The notes below the pieces were generated by a model. That model ran no database searches and was not told the DNA's origin. It saw only the letters and a list, made by a program, of their open reading frames with translations. This document shows, one piece after another, positions 51,262 to 60,010 of a stretch of DNA of 64,000 nt. The first letter of the stretch is position 1, and each line of letters begins with the position of its first letter. The translations under genes were made by a program, and so were the position numbers. Source of the DNA: Mesorhizobium sp. SOD10 (lineage in GTDB: Bacteria; Pseudomonadota; Alphaproteobacteria; Rhizobiales; Rhizobiaceae); NCBI GenBank assembly GCA_000824805.1, contig CCNA01000034.1, positions 124,001-188,000 of the forward strand. Reading direction: 5' to 3'.

Positions 51262-54200
51262 ATGACCAACTTCAATCTTTCCGAATGGGCGCTGCGCCAC
51301 CGCAGCTTCATCGTCTATCTGATGATCGCGGCTGCTCTTGCCGGGCTCTATGCCTATGGCGGCCTCGGCCGCGAAGAGGATCCGCCCTTCACCATCAAGA
51401 CCATGGTGGTAAAGACGATGTGGCCGGGCTCCAGCACCAGCGAGACGGTCGAGCAGATCACAGACCGCATCGAGAGGAAGCTGGAGGAACTGCCGGACCT
51501 CGACTACGTCAAGAGCTACACCAAGCCCGGCGAATCCGTCGTCTTCGTCAACCTCAAGGACACTGTTGCCGGCGACCAGGTGCAGCCGCTCTGGTATCAG
51601 GTGCGCAAGAAGCTCGACGACATCAAGCCGACGCTGCCGTCCGGCGTGCAGGGCCCGTTCTACAATGACGAGTTCGGCGACACCTATTCGCTGATCTACG
51701 CGCTCACCTCCGACGGCCTCAGCCATCGCGAGTTGAAGGATTTCGCCGCCAGCTTGCGTGCGGGGCTGCTGACGGTGAAGGACGTCGCCAAGGTCGACCT
51801 CATCGGCCAGCAGGACGAGAAGATCTATCTCGAATTCTCGACGCAGAAGGTGGCGGCGCTCGGCCTCGATGTCGGCACGCTGTCGCAGGCGCTGCAGGCG
51901 CAGAACGCGCTCACCCCGAGCGGCACGGTCGATGCCGGCCCCGAACGCATCGCCATCCGCGTCTCCGGCAGCTTCACCTCCGAGGAGAGCCTCAAGGCGA
52001 TCAACTTCTACGCCAACGGCCATTACTTCCGGCTGGGCGATGTCGCCGAGGTCAAGCGCACCTATTCCGACCCGCCGCAGCCGATGTTCCGCTTCAACGG
52101 CAAGCCCGCCGTCGGCATCGCCATCTCTATGACTTCGGGCGGCGACGCGCTGGCACTGGGCGATAACGTCAAGGAGAAGATGCATGAGATGGAGGCCGAG
52201 CTGCCGCTCGGCGCCGAGCTCGGCCTTGTCGCCGACCAGTCGCATGTCGTGGAAGAATCCGTCGGCGAGTTCACCAAGAGCCTCGGCGAGGCGATCGCCA
52301 TCGTGCTTGCCGTCTCGCTACTGGCGCTTGGCTGGCGTCCGGGCGTCGTTGTGGCGGTCGCCATCCCGCTGGTGCTGGCGATCACCTTCGTCACGATGGA
52401 GTATTTCGGCATCTCGCTGCAGCGGATCTCGCTCGGCGCGCTGATCATCGCGCTCGGCCTGCTGGTCGACGATGCGATGATCGCGGTCGAGATGATGATC
52501 TCCCGCATGGAGGAAGGCTACGACAAGATCTCGGCCGCCACCTATGCCTACACCTCCACCGCCTTCCCGATGCTCACCGGCACGGTGGTGACGATCGCCG
52601 GCTTCGTACCGGTCGGCTTCGCCAAGAGCGGCGCCGGCGAATACTGCTTCTCGCTGTTTGCTGTCGTGGCGATCGCGCTCGTCGTCTCCTGGGTGGTTGC
52701 GGTGTTGTTCACGCCGCTCACCGGCGTCTTCCTGCTCCCCGATCGCATCAAGGGTCATGGCGGCAGCCATCAGCCCTCGCGCATCGCGCGCGCTTTCCGG
52801 GCGCTGCTCGAAATGGCGATGCGGGCGAAATGGCTGGTGCTGTCGGCGACGGCCGGGCTGTTCGCGCTCTCGGTCGTTGCCATGGGCTTTGTCGGCCAGG
52901 AGTTCTTCCCGAAATCCGACCGGCCCGAGGTCCTGGTCGACCTCACTCTGCCGCGCACCGCCTCCATCAAGTCGACGGATGCCGTGGTCGAGCGCGTCGA
53001 GAAGCTGCTCGCCGCCGATCCTGATATCGACCATTGGAGCTTCTATGTCGGCCAGGGCGCGGTGCGCTTCTACCTGCCGCTCGACGCGCAGCTCGCCAAC
53101 GACTTCTTCGCCCAGGCCGTGGTGGTGACCAAGGGCCACGCCGTGCGCCAGGCCGTCATCGACAGACTGGAGAAGGAGCTGTCGACCGGCTTCGACGACG
53201 TCATGGCCCGCGTCACGCCGCTGGAGCTCGGCCCCCCGGTCGGCTGGCCGTTGAAGTTCCGCGTCAGCGGTCCGGATCCGGACAAGACACGGAGTCTCGC
53301 GCAGCAGTTCGCGCAGGTGCTGGGCAGCGACGCCTCAGTGCGCAACATCAACTACGACTGGAACGAGCCGGCCAAGGTGATCAAGGTCGATGTCGACCAG
53401 GACAGGGCGCGCGCGCTGGGCATCTCCTCGCAGCAGCTCTCCGAGACGATCAACGCAGTGCTGTCGGGCTCGAAGATCACGCAGATGCGCGACGACACCT
53501 ACTTGGTCGACATCGTCGCACGTGCCGTGGATAGCGAACGCGCCAGCATCGACACGCTGCGCGGCCTGACGATCAGCGCTTCGGGCGGGCGGCGGGTACC
53601 GCTCGAGCAGGTGGCAAAGCTCAGCTACCAGACCGAGCCGCCGCTGATCTGGCGCCGCGGCCGGCTGCCGACCGTGACCGTCCAGGCCGACGTCGCGCCG
53701 GGCGAGAACGCCACCACCGTGTCGAAGCGGCTCGAGAGCGCCATTGCCACCTTCAGGGCTGAGCTGCCCGCACGCTACAGCGTCGAACAAGGCGGCGTGA
53801 TCGAGGACAGCGCCAAGGCGCAGGCCAGCATCTTCGTGGTCTTCCCGCTGATGCTGTTCATCATGGCGACGGTGCTGATGATCCAGCTGATGAGCTTCCA
53901 GCGCCTGGTGCTGGTGCTGCTCACCGCTCCGCTCGCAATCATCGGCGTGGCCGGCGCGCTGCTCCTCTCCGGCGCACCGATGGGCTTCGTCGCCATCCTC
54001 GGCGTGCTGTCGCTGATCGGCATGGTGATCCGCAACTCGGTCATCCTGATCGCGCAGATCGACCAGCATATCGCCGCCGGCGAGGAGGCGTGGGCTGCGG
54101 TGATCAGCGCCACCACCCATCGGTTGCGGCCGATCCTGCTCACGGCGGCGGCCGCCATTCTCGGCATGATCCCGATCGCGCCGACCGTGTTTTGGGGACC

Positions 54201-54366
54201 GATGGCCTATGCGGTGATGGGCGGCCTGATGGTGGCGACGGTGCTGACGCTGGTGTTCCTGCCGACGCTCTACGTCACCTGGTTCGGCATCAAGGCGCCG
54301 GCCAAGGCCGTGCCGGCGGCCGAACCGATTACGGCCGCCGCCGAACCTCAGTCCATGGCCGCCTAA
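51262..54366 (+). CDS. RND efflux permease (AcrB/HAE-type)
   Basis: A 1034-residue proton-driven inner-membrane exporter. The start at 51262 follows GAGAGGAATTT. The two-half repeat architecture with large periplasmic loops is evident. The first transmembrane segment is SFIVYLMIAAALAGLYAYGG, and the proton-relay helix is IIALGLLVDDAMIAVEMMIS (adjacent Asp residues, about 406-425). The second-half signature is MGFVAILGVLSLIGMVIRNS. It has no HME (metal) motif, so it is a hydrophobic/amphiphilic efflux type. Adaptor, monooxygenase and permease form one operon; no outer-membrane factor is encoded here. Confidence 0.93.
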   Translation: MTNFNLSEWALRHRSFIVYLMIAAALAGLYAYGGLGREEDPPFTIKTMVVKTMWPGSSTSETVEQITDRIERKLEELPDLDYVKSYTKPGESVVFVNLKDTVAGDQVQPLWYQVRKKLDDIKPTLPSGVQGPFYNDEFGDTYSLIYALTSDGLSHRELKDFAASLRAGLLTVKDVAKVDLIGQQDEKIYLEFSTQKVAALGLDVGTLSQALQAQNALTPSGTVDAGPERIAIRVSGSFTSEESLKAINFYANGHYFRLGDVAEVKRTYSDPPQPMFRFNGKPAVGIAISMTSGGDALALGDNVKEKMHEMEAELPLGAELGLVADQSHVVEESVGEFTKSLGEAIAIVLAVSLLALGWRPGVVVAVAIPLVLAITFVTMEYFGISLQRISLGALIIALGLLVDDAMIAVEMMISRMEEGYDKISAATYAYTSTAFPMLTGTVVTIAGFVPVGFAKSGAGEYCFSLFAVVAIALVVSWVVAVLFTPLTGVFLLPDRIKGHGGSHQPSRIARAFRALLEMAMRAKWLVLSATAGLFALSVVAMGFVGQEFFPKSDRPEVLVDLTLPRTASIKSTDAVVERVEKLLAADPDIDHWSFYVGQGAVRFYLPLDAQLANDFFAQAVVVTKGHAVRQAVIDRLEKELSTGFDDVMARVTPLELGPPVGWPLKFRVSGPDPDKTRSLAQQFAQVLGSDASVRNINYDWNEPAKVIKVDVDQDRARALGISSQQLSETINAVLSGSKITQMRDDTYLVDIVARAVDSERASIDTLRGLTISASGGRRVPLEQVAKLSYQTEPPLIWRRGRLPTVTVQADVAPGENATTVSKRLESAIATFRAELPARYSVEQGGVIEDSAKAQASIFVVFPLMLFIMATVLMIQLMSFQRLVLVLLTAPLAIIGVAGALLLSGAPMGFVAILGVLSLIGMVIRNSVILIAQIDQHIAAGEEAWAAVISATTHRLRPILLTAAAAILGMIPIAPTVFWGPMAYAVMGGLMVATVLTLVFLPTLYVTWFGIKAPAKAVPAAEPITAAAEPQSMAA

Positions 54367-54382
54367 GCGGCGGGGCAAGACA

Positions 54383-54409
54383 GGCCACGGCGGAAGAGTC
54401 GCCGTGGCC
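54383..54409. terminator. Hairpin after the RND permease gene
   Basis: GGCCACGGCG and CGCCGTGGCC form a perfect 10-bp stem with a GAAGAGT loop 16 bp after the permease stop. It lacks a T-run, so it is either a rho-independent-like partial terminator or an attenuator before the next gene at 54440. Confidence 0.5.
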
Positions 54410-54439
54410 GCATCTCACCAGCTAGCGAAAGGAACGACA

Positions 54440-54853
54440 ATGACTCCTTCTTTTGGAAATCTCCTCGTTCGCGTCAACGCCGGCTTCCTGATCCTCGCAT
54501 CGGTCGGCGGGCTAGCCACCGACATTGCCGGCTCCTTCTTCGGCCGCGGCGCGGAGGCTGTGCTGCTCAACAACGCGCCCGGCACCGGCATCGGTTTCAT
54601 CGAGGCGCATGGCCTCGCTTTGATCATCGGTGTGACGCTCTGGCGTATCGCCTACTCCCGCATCTGGCATGCCGTGATGGCTGCCGTGCATGTGCTGCTC
54701 GGAACGGCGAACCTCCTGTTCTGGCAGTTCTTCATCGCCGCCGACGTGCTCGTCGTCGGCTATCTCACAACCGCGGCGCACTTTCTGTTCGTGGTTGCTC
54801 ACCTGGCGGCACTGGCGGGTTCGGCCCGGCTTGCCGCTACATCCTCCCACTAG
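54440..54853 (+). CDS. Small four-helix membrane protein
   Basis: A 137-residue inner-membrane protein with four hydrophobic helices (NAGFLILASVGGLATDIAGS, EAHGLALIIGVTLWRIAYSR, VMAAVHVLLGTANLLFWQFF, ADVLVVGYLTTAAHFLFVVA) and little else. The ATG at 54440 follows GAAAGGAACGACA. I do not recognise a named family. It lies downstream of the RND operon, separated by a strong hairpin, and just upstream of a small secreted protein. Confidence 0.7.
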   Translation: MTPSFGNLLVRVNAGFLILASVGGLATDIAGSFFGRGAEAVLLNNAPGTGIGFIEAHGLALIIGVTLWRIAYSRIWHAVMAAVHVLLGTANLLFWQFFIAADVLVVGYLTTAAHFLFVVAHLAALAGSARLAATSSH

Positions 54854-54881
54854 ACTTCAACCAACATCTGGAGAGACAAAT

Positions 54882-55214
54882 ATGCCTTTGAAATACCTAA
54901 AGAAATTCCGTTCAGCAGCAGCTATGCTCGCCCTTGCGATCACTGCCGTCGAGATCGTCGGCAGCGCCGTCCCGGCCCTGTCGCTGGTCACTACTGCCGA
55001 GGCCCGCATCGGCGCGCCCTGGACGCCGCGCAGCGCAGCCGGCGTTGCCCGCCGCACCACCACCTGGCGCGTGCTGCGGCACACGACAGCCTGGGTCGCG
55101 ACGCTGCCAGCCGGCTGCGTCCGCACCAAGGTCAACGGTTTTGACGTCTGGCGCTGCGGCGGCACCTACTACCGCGCCTACCAGGGCCGCTACATCGTGG
55201 TCGTGGCCGATTGA
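54882..55214 (+). CDS. Small secreted protein with Cys-containing repeat-like C-terminus
   Basis: A 110-residue exported protein. The N-terminus is signal-like (FRSAAAMLALAITAVEIVGS, cut after SLVTTAEA), which leaves a basic mature part of about 70 residues. It contains LPAGCVRTKVNGFDVWRCGG and TYYRAYQGRYIVVVAD, two cysteines and several aromatic residues, similar to small periplasmic DUF6515-like proteins. The ATG at 54882 follows GGAGAGACAAAT. Function unknown. Confidence 0.65.
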   Translation: MPLKYLKKFRSAAAMLALAITAVEIVGSAVPALSLVTTAEARIGAPWTPRSAAGVARRTTTWRVLRHTTAWVATLPAGCVRTKVNGFDVWRCGGTYYRAYQGRYIVVVAD

Positions 55215-55234
55215 TCGGTCCCGAGCACCACCTG

Positions 55235-55275
55235 AAGCGCGTCGCGCTGAGACGGAGTCAGGCGACGCGCTTTAG
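55235..55275. terminator. Bidirectional terminator between convergent genes
   Basis: AAGCGCGTCGC (55235-55245) and GCGACGCGCTT (55262-55272) form an 11-bp stem with a 16-nt loop, followed by TTT on the plus strand. It lies between the small secreted protein and the convergent regulator gene. Confidence 0.7.
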
Positions 55276-55302
55276 GTCTTTGTTTCTCTGAGGGACATGC
55301 AT

Positions 55303-56796
55303 TTAGCCGAGGGCAAGCCTAACGCCTTCGGCGAGATGCTCGGCATCCGCGTGGCTCTCGAACGGAACGCCGCGCAACGCATAGTCGAGCGGCGAGAACG
55401 GAGCGCTCTCGTCGATGAGGGCGATCTGCCGACGCGCCTTCTCCATATCTCCCATCTGGGCATAGCAGGCCGCCAGCCGCGTGCGGATCCAAGGCGCCGG
55501 GCGCGTTGCCAATTCCAGCGCTTCTGCAGCCTGCCGGTACTCCCCCATCATATAAAGCGCCAGCGCGCGGTCGAACTGGTACCAGTGCGGATGCAAGGGA
55601 TCGATGCGAATGCCGCGGGCCAGCCATGTCAGCGCGTCCAGCGGCCGGCCGCGCATGGTGAGCAGCATTCCCATCTGCTCGATGCTGTCGGCATCATAGG
55701 GATTGAGCTGGAGCGCAATGCGCATGTGATGCTCGGCCGCCTCGTGATCGCGCATGTAGAGGCGGATCAGCGACTGCACGCGATGGCCGGTCGGCTGATC
55801 GGGCGACAAGGCCAGGCCCTTGTCGGCAAGGTCGCGCGCGTTTTCCAGGACGGCATCGCTGGCGCGCCCGAACTCCCCATCCAGCGAGCGCGCCAGGGCA
55901 AGATAGGAGTAGGCCAGCCCATAATTCGGATCCTTAGCGATCGCCGCCTCAAACAAGGCCTCGGCGCCGCGCTGGTCGGTCTGGGCGGGATCGCGCAGCA
56001 GCGCAAAGCCACGCAGAAGGAGTTCGTAGGCGGCAAGGCTGGTCACCGGCTTGCGGGAAGCCTGCTCCAGTCCGGCATTGGCGACCCGGGTGACCAGGCG
56101 GCTGACGATCTGCTCGACGATCTCGCGCTCGATCGCAAACAGGCCGGCGCCTTGCGACTGGTACCGATCGCCCCAGAGCTGTCTGGCGCTGGCGATGTCG
56201 ACAAGGCTGACGGCCACCACAACATGCTCGCCCTGCCGGCGCAGCGACCCCTCGACCAGATAGTCGGCACCGATGCGGGCGCGGATCTGCGGCCACTCGG
56301 CGCGGCCGAAGGAGGTGAAAGAGAAGCTCGAATTGCGCGCCAGGACCGTGACCGTGCCGAACCGCGCCACGCCGTTGATCAGGTCCTCGGCAAAACCGTC
56401 GACCATCGCCTCGTCGGCCGGATCGCCGCTATCGTTGCGAAAGCGCACGACCGCCACGATCGGCTGCGTACTGATCTCGGGCGCAGCTTCGGCCTCGGCG
56501 GCAAGCATATAGCCGCGCTTGGAGACGGTGCGCACCATGTCCTCGCCCAGCACCTTGCGAATTTCGCGTACCGATTGCGTCAGCGAATCCTCTGTGACGT
56601 AGACGCCCGGCCAGACGACATCCATCAGTTCCGATTTCGGCACGACGCGGCCCATGTTGCGGGCAAGGTGCGACAGCAGCGCATAGGCTTTCGGACGCAG
56701 GAACAGCGGCTCGTTGAGGCCGCGCAGCGTGCCCATGGCAAGGTCGAGCGTGAACCCGCCAAATCGAAAGACCTGATCGGCCGTCGCCGTCGTCAT
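55303..56796 (-). CDS. CadC-like winged-helix regulator with TPR repeats
   Basis: A 497-residue soluble regulator. The N-terminal OmpR/CadC winged helix spans residues ~8-95 (RPKAYALLSHLARNMGRVVP, SLTQSVREIRKVLGEDMVRT and VSKRGYMLAA). The middle (about 105-240) resembles the TolB-like/adenylate-cyclase-associated domain (AVVRFRNDSGDPADEAMVDG, GADYLVEGSLRRQGEHVVVA). TPR-like helical repeats follow (about 270-495; YGLAYSYLALARSLDGEFGR). No transmembrane segment or cyclase catalytic domain is present. The start is the ATG at 56796. Target genes are unknown. Confidence 0.85.
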   Translation of the reverse strand: MTTATADQVFRFGGFTLDLAMGTLRGLNEPLFLRPKAYALLSHLARNMGRVVPKSELMDVVWPGVYVTEDSLTQSVREIRKVLGEDMVRTVSKRGYMLAAEAEAAPEISTQPIVAVVRFRNDSGDPADEAMVDGFAEDLINGVARFGTVTVLARNSSFSFTSFGRAEWPQIRARIGADYLVEGSLRRQGEHVVVAVSLVDIASARQLWGDRYQSQGAGLFAIEREIVEQIVSRLVTRVANAGLEQASRKPVTSLAAYELLLRGFALLRDPAQTDQRGAEALFEAAIAKDPNYGLAYSYLALARSLDGEFGRASDAVLENARDLADKGLALSPDQPTGHRVQSLIRLYMRDHEAAEHHMRIALQLNPYDADSIEQMGMLLTMRGRPLDALTWLARGIRIDPLHPHWYQFDRALALYMMGEYRQAAEALELATRPAPWIRTRLAACYAQMGDMEKARRQIALIDESAPFSPLDYALRGVPFESHADAEHLAEGVRLALG

Positions 56797-56946
56797 CGGG
56801 AACACCCCTTCCCGCCTATCGTGCACAATGCCGGGCCCTTCCCACTCGACCCGGCTCGCACATCACCATTATTGCCCAGAGCGCAATTTCGATCAAACTG
56901 GCCGTCGGCGCAGCGACTAGTGTCGCCCAGCCAAATGCGAGGAGCC

Positions 56947-57780
56947 ATGAACCCGACCGAGAAGGCGCTGTGGTTTGTCGAAAGCCATCTGCCCGACGCC
57001 ATCAGCCTTGACGAAATAGCGGCGAGCAGCGGCGTGTCGCGCTTCCACATGACGCGCGCCTTCGGCGCGGTTACGGGGCGGTCGGTGATGGGTTACATGC
57101 GAGCGCGCCGCTTGAGCGAAGCGGCGCGCAAGCTGGCCGGCGGTGCGCGCGACATTCTTTCGGTCGCGCTCGATGCCGGCTACGGCTCGCATGAGGCGTT
57201 CACGCGGGCTTTTCGCGAGCAATTCGGCACCACGCCGGAGCTGGTGCGCGCGCAAGGCTCGACCGAAAATCTCGACCTTGTGGAGCCTATAATGATGGAC
57301 AGTTCGCTTCTCACCACACTCGAGCCGCCGCGCTTCGAGATCAGCCGCCCCTTCCTGATCGCCGGCCTCGGCGAACGGTACAGTTGCGAGACCAGCGCTG
57401 GTATCCCGATGCTGTGGCAGCGCTTCGGCCCTTATATCGGCAACATCCCCGGCGAGATCGGCGATGTCGCTTATGGCGTCTGCGTCAATGGCGACGATGC
57501 CGGCAATTTCGACTATGTCGCCGGCGTCGAGGTGTCGGATTTCTCCGATCTGCCGAAGGATTTCTACCGGGTTCGAGTGCCGGCGCAGAAATACGCGGTG
57601 TTTGCGCATCGCGAGCACATCTCGACCATACGACGCACGGTCAACACCATCTGGAATAAGTGGCTCCCTGCATCCGGACATGAGATCGCCGACGCCCCGG
57701 ATTTCGAGCGTTACGGCCCCGAATTCGACGCGCACACCGGCAATGGTGGGCTGGAGATTTGGGTGCCGGTGAGGGGTTGA
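56947..57780 (+). CDS. AraC-family regulator with GyrI-like effector domain
   Basis: A 277-residue regulator. The two AraC helix-turn-helix motifs occupy residues ~10-105 (AISLDEIAASSGVSRFHMTR and ILSVALDAGYGSHEAFTRAF). Residues ~115-277 form a GyrI/Rob-like effector-binding domain (YGVCVNGDDAGNFDYVAGVE, YRVRVPAQKYAVFAHREHIS, FDAHTGNGGLEIWVPV). This matches Rob/SoxS-like regulators that sense small hydrophobic or toxic molecules. The ATG is at 56947, and the gene diverges from the CadC-like regulator. Confidence 0.88.
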   Translation: MNPTEKALWFVESHLPDAISLDEIAASSGVSRFHMTRAFGAVTGRSVMGYMRARRLSEAARKLAGGARDILSVALDAGYGSHEAFTRAFREQFGTTPELVRAQGSTENLDLVEPIMMDSSLLTTLEPPRFEISRPFLIAGLGERYSCETSAGIPMLWQRFGPYIGNIPGEIGDVAYGVCVNGDDAGNFDYVAGVEVSDFSDLPKDFYRVRVPAQKYAVFAHREHISTIRRTVNTIWNKWLPASGHEIADAPDFERYGPEFDAHTGNGGLEIWVPVRG

Positions 57781-57812
57781 GGCGCCTTTTTCCACAAGGA
57801 GCAGGGGGAGAG

Positions 57813-58748
57813 TTAAAGCTCCAAATTCCAAGTCTGCCCCATCAGATCCTTGCCGAAGGAATGATGGCGCTCCTCGTCGACCAGCTTGAAGCCCGCGGCC
57901 TGGTAGATGCGGCGGGCCGAGCCAAGAATGTCGTTGGTCCATAGCGTCAGCGTCTTATAGCCCTTGGCTCGAGCGAAGGTGATGCACTCGTCAACCAGCC
58001 GTCGGCCAATGCCAAGGCCGCGCGCCGACGGTTCGACATAGAGCAGCCTGAGCTTCGCGACCTTTGGCGATTTGCGCATGACGAAGACCGAGCCGACCAC
58101 CTCGCCTTCGCGCTCGGCGATCCAGCTGCGCTCCCATTGCGGGACGAAGTTCTTGACGAACTCGCCGAGGATCTCGGCGACCAGGGCCTCGTAGGTTTCG
58201 TCCCAGCCATAGTCCTGCGCGTAGATCAGGCCCTGGCGGTGCGTGATCCAGCCGATGTCGCCGACCTGCAGCGGCCGCAGGATATAGGGCACCTTGGGTT
58301 CGGGCTTGTCGCCGAGCAGGTCCTGCACGGTGCGCATGGCCTTAACCAGCCGCTCCTGATCGGCGGGGGCCAGACGATCGAGCAGCGCCCGCACCTGGTC
58401 GTGCGAGTCCTTATTAAGCGGCGCGAAGGCCTCCCTGCCAGCCGGCGTTAGCGCAATCGAGGCGCGGCGCGCGTCCGCCTCCGTTGCCTCGCGCTCGACC
58501 AGGCCGCGCTCCTCGAATTTCTTCAACAGGCGGCTGACATAGCCGGGATCGAGGCCGAGATCGCGCACCAGGTCGCTGGCGACGAGCCCGTCGCGATGGG
58601 CAAGCTCGTAAAGTACCCGGGCCTCGGTCAGCGAGAACGGGCTCTTCAGCAAGCCTTCGTCGAGCAGTCCGATCTGGCGGGTGTAGAAACGGTTGAAGGC
58701 GCGCACCGTATCGATGCAATCCTTGCCGGGATGGTCGTGGATGGTCAT
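57813..58748 (-). CDS. MarR-GNAT fusion (HTH domain plus N-acetyltransferase)
   Basis: A 311-residue two-domain protein. The N-terminal MarR winged helix (about residues 5-145) has ARVLYELAHRDGLVASDLVR, LGLDPGYVSRLLKKFEERGL and ATEADARRASIALTPAG. The C-terminal GNAT acetyltransferase (about 160-311) has the acetyl-CoA loop VEPSARGLGIGRRLVDECIT. The start at 58748 follows GGAGGACTTCCC. The acetyl acceptor is unknown. Two palindromes in its promoter region are likely self-operators. Confidence 0.88.
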   Translation of the reverse strand: MTIHDHPGKDCIDTVRAFNRFYTRQIGLLDEGLLKSPFSLTEARVLYELAHRDGLVASDLVRDLGLDPGYVSRLLKKFEERGLVEREATEADARRASIALTPAGREAFAPLNKDSHDQVRALLDRLAPADQERLVKAMRTVQDLLGDKPEPKVPYILRPLQVGDIGWITHRQGLIYAQDYGWDETYEALVAEILGEFVKNFVPQWERSWIAEREGEVVGSVFVMRKSPKVAKLRLLYVEPSARGLGIGRRLVDECITFARAKGYKTLTLWTNDILGSARRIYQAAGFKLVDEERHHSFGKDLMGQTWNLEL

Positions 58749-58758
58749 GGGAAGTCCT

Positions 58759-58773
58759 CCTGTCCTGGACAGG
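58759..58773. promoter_or_regulatory. Palindrome 1 upstream of the MarR-GNAT gene
   Basis: CCTGTCC-T-GGACAGG is a perfect 15-bp inverted repeat 11 bp before the MarR-GNAT start codon. It overlaps the GGAGGA Shine-Dalgarno region, where binding or folding could block translation. Confidence 0.55.
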
Positions 58774-58786
58774 ATCAATCATTTAG

Positions 58787-58799
58787 TTGACTGAGTCAA
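58787..58799. promoter_or_regulatory. Palindrome 2 (likely MarR operator) upstream of the MarR-GNAT gene
   Basis: TTGACT-G-AGTCAA is a perfect 13-bp inverted repeat bounded by TTTA and TAAA. Read on the minus strand it also gives a TTGACT hexamer fit for a -35 box. It is the best candidate for autoregulation by the MarR domain. Confidence 0.6.
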
Positions 58800-58873
58800 T
58801 AAATTGGTTGTCACAGCTTCGTCATGTATGGACGGTTGCGGCGGATCAGGCGCCACTGCGAGCGCTGAACGCC

Positions 58874-60010
58874 TCACCCCATCGGCAGCACTGGCCAGAA
58901 CTCCACGATCCGCCCGCCGGAAAACACCGCAATCGCACCGAAAAGCTGCAGCACGGCCTCGCTCTGCGTCGGCCGCAGGAAGGCATAGTCGCCGGGCTTC
59001 ACGTTCGCCTCGTGGGGCAAACCCATGAACTGCTGGTTGGAGGACAGCCCGATCAGGCCGTTCGGCTTCATGCCCTCGGGGAACACCGGCTCGGCCATCC
59101 ACTTGCCGCCGTAGAGATAGCAGCCCTTCTTCGGAAAGAGGCCGAGCGCCTGCAGCGCCCTGGGAACCGCCGGCGGACCGGGTAGAATCGGATCGAGCGC
59201 CTTCAGGATCGGCGTGGCGATGAAGGCCGCCGGTTGGAAACCGTCGAGGCCGGGCGTGTCGAAATCCTTGGGCAGCACGAAGGCCGAGCCGATCGACACT
59301 TCGTTGGCGACGCCGCCGTCATGCAGCAGCGCGGTCTTCGACCCGCCGATGTTGAGGATGCGGCGCTGGTCCGGGTCAAGCGCAGCGGCAAATTCGGCAG
59401 CGCTGGCAGAGGCCTGCTTCAGTGCCCTGACCGCCCCGCCGAACAGGCCTGGAATCGCCGGCGCATGCGCCTCATAGGCCATGATGCCGTCGCAGCGCAG
59501 ACCATCGGGTATCTTCAGCGCCCTGATCTCGGCGGGACCGGAAAAACCGCCGCGATGCAGGCCGACATCCACCTCGAAGGCGAAGCGCAATTCGGTGTCG
59601 AGCGCGGCGGCCAAGGCACCGTATTCGGCCAACCGCTCCGGCGTGTCGATCAGCCAGCAGACACGTGACCACCAGCCGGCGCCGCCTCTGGTCAGCGCGG
59701 CCCTGGCGGCGCCTACCGGCATCGGCTTGCCGTAGAGCAGATCGCCCTCAGGAAAAGCGTCGAGCACGGCTTGCGTCACCGGCGAATGGAAGGTCATGAA
59801 GCGGTTGGTTTCGAGTGCTCGCGCGATATGCGAAAGCAGCGGTATGCAAGGCAGCGACTTGTCGACAAGCCGCACGGCAAGGCCCGAAGCCAGCCTGTCC
59901 TTCACCAGCGCGATGTTCCCGTCCAACCGGTCGCGGTCGAGAACAAGGCAGGGCCGGAAAATCTCGGCGGCCCTCAATGCGTCGGACAGGGCAGCGAAAT
60001 AGGCGCTCAT
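58874..60010 (-). CDS. DSD1-like PLP enzyme (alanine racemase N-terminal fold)
   Basis: A 378-residue pyridoxal-phosphate protein of the alanine-racemase/D-threonine-aldolase/D-serine-dehydratase (DSD1) group. The N-terminal part has IFRPCLVLDRDRLDGNIALV and a lysine in LVDKSLPCIPLLSHIAR that is the candidate PLP lysine. FEVDVGLHRGGF, RILNIGGSKTALLHDGGVAN and VSIGSAFVLPKDFDTPG are typical barrel and C-terminal motifs. The ATG overlaps the preceding gene's TGA (ATGA). The operon with an oxidase and an exporter suggests metabolism of an unusual D-amino acid or hydroxy compound. Confidence 0.8.
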   Translation of the reverse strand: MSAYFAALSDALRAAEIFRPCLVLDRDRLDGNIALVKDRLASGLAVRLVDKSLPCIPLLSHIARALETNRFMTFHSPVTQAVLDAFPEGDLLYGKPMPVGAARAALTRGGAGWWSRVCWLIDTPERLAEYGALAAALDTELRFAFEVDVGLHRGGFSGPAEIRALKIPDGLRCDGIMAYEAHAPAIPGLFGGAVRALKQASASAAEFAAALDPDQRRILNIGGSKTALLHDGGVANEVSIGSAFVLPKDFDTPGLDGFQPAAFIATPILKALDPILPGPPAVPRALQALGLFPKKGCYLYGGKWMAEPVFPEGMKPNGLIGLSSNQQFMGLPHEANVKPGDYAFLRPTQSEAVLQLFGAIAVFSGGRIVEFWPVLPMG

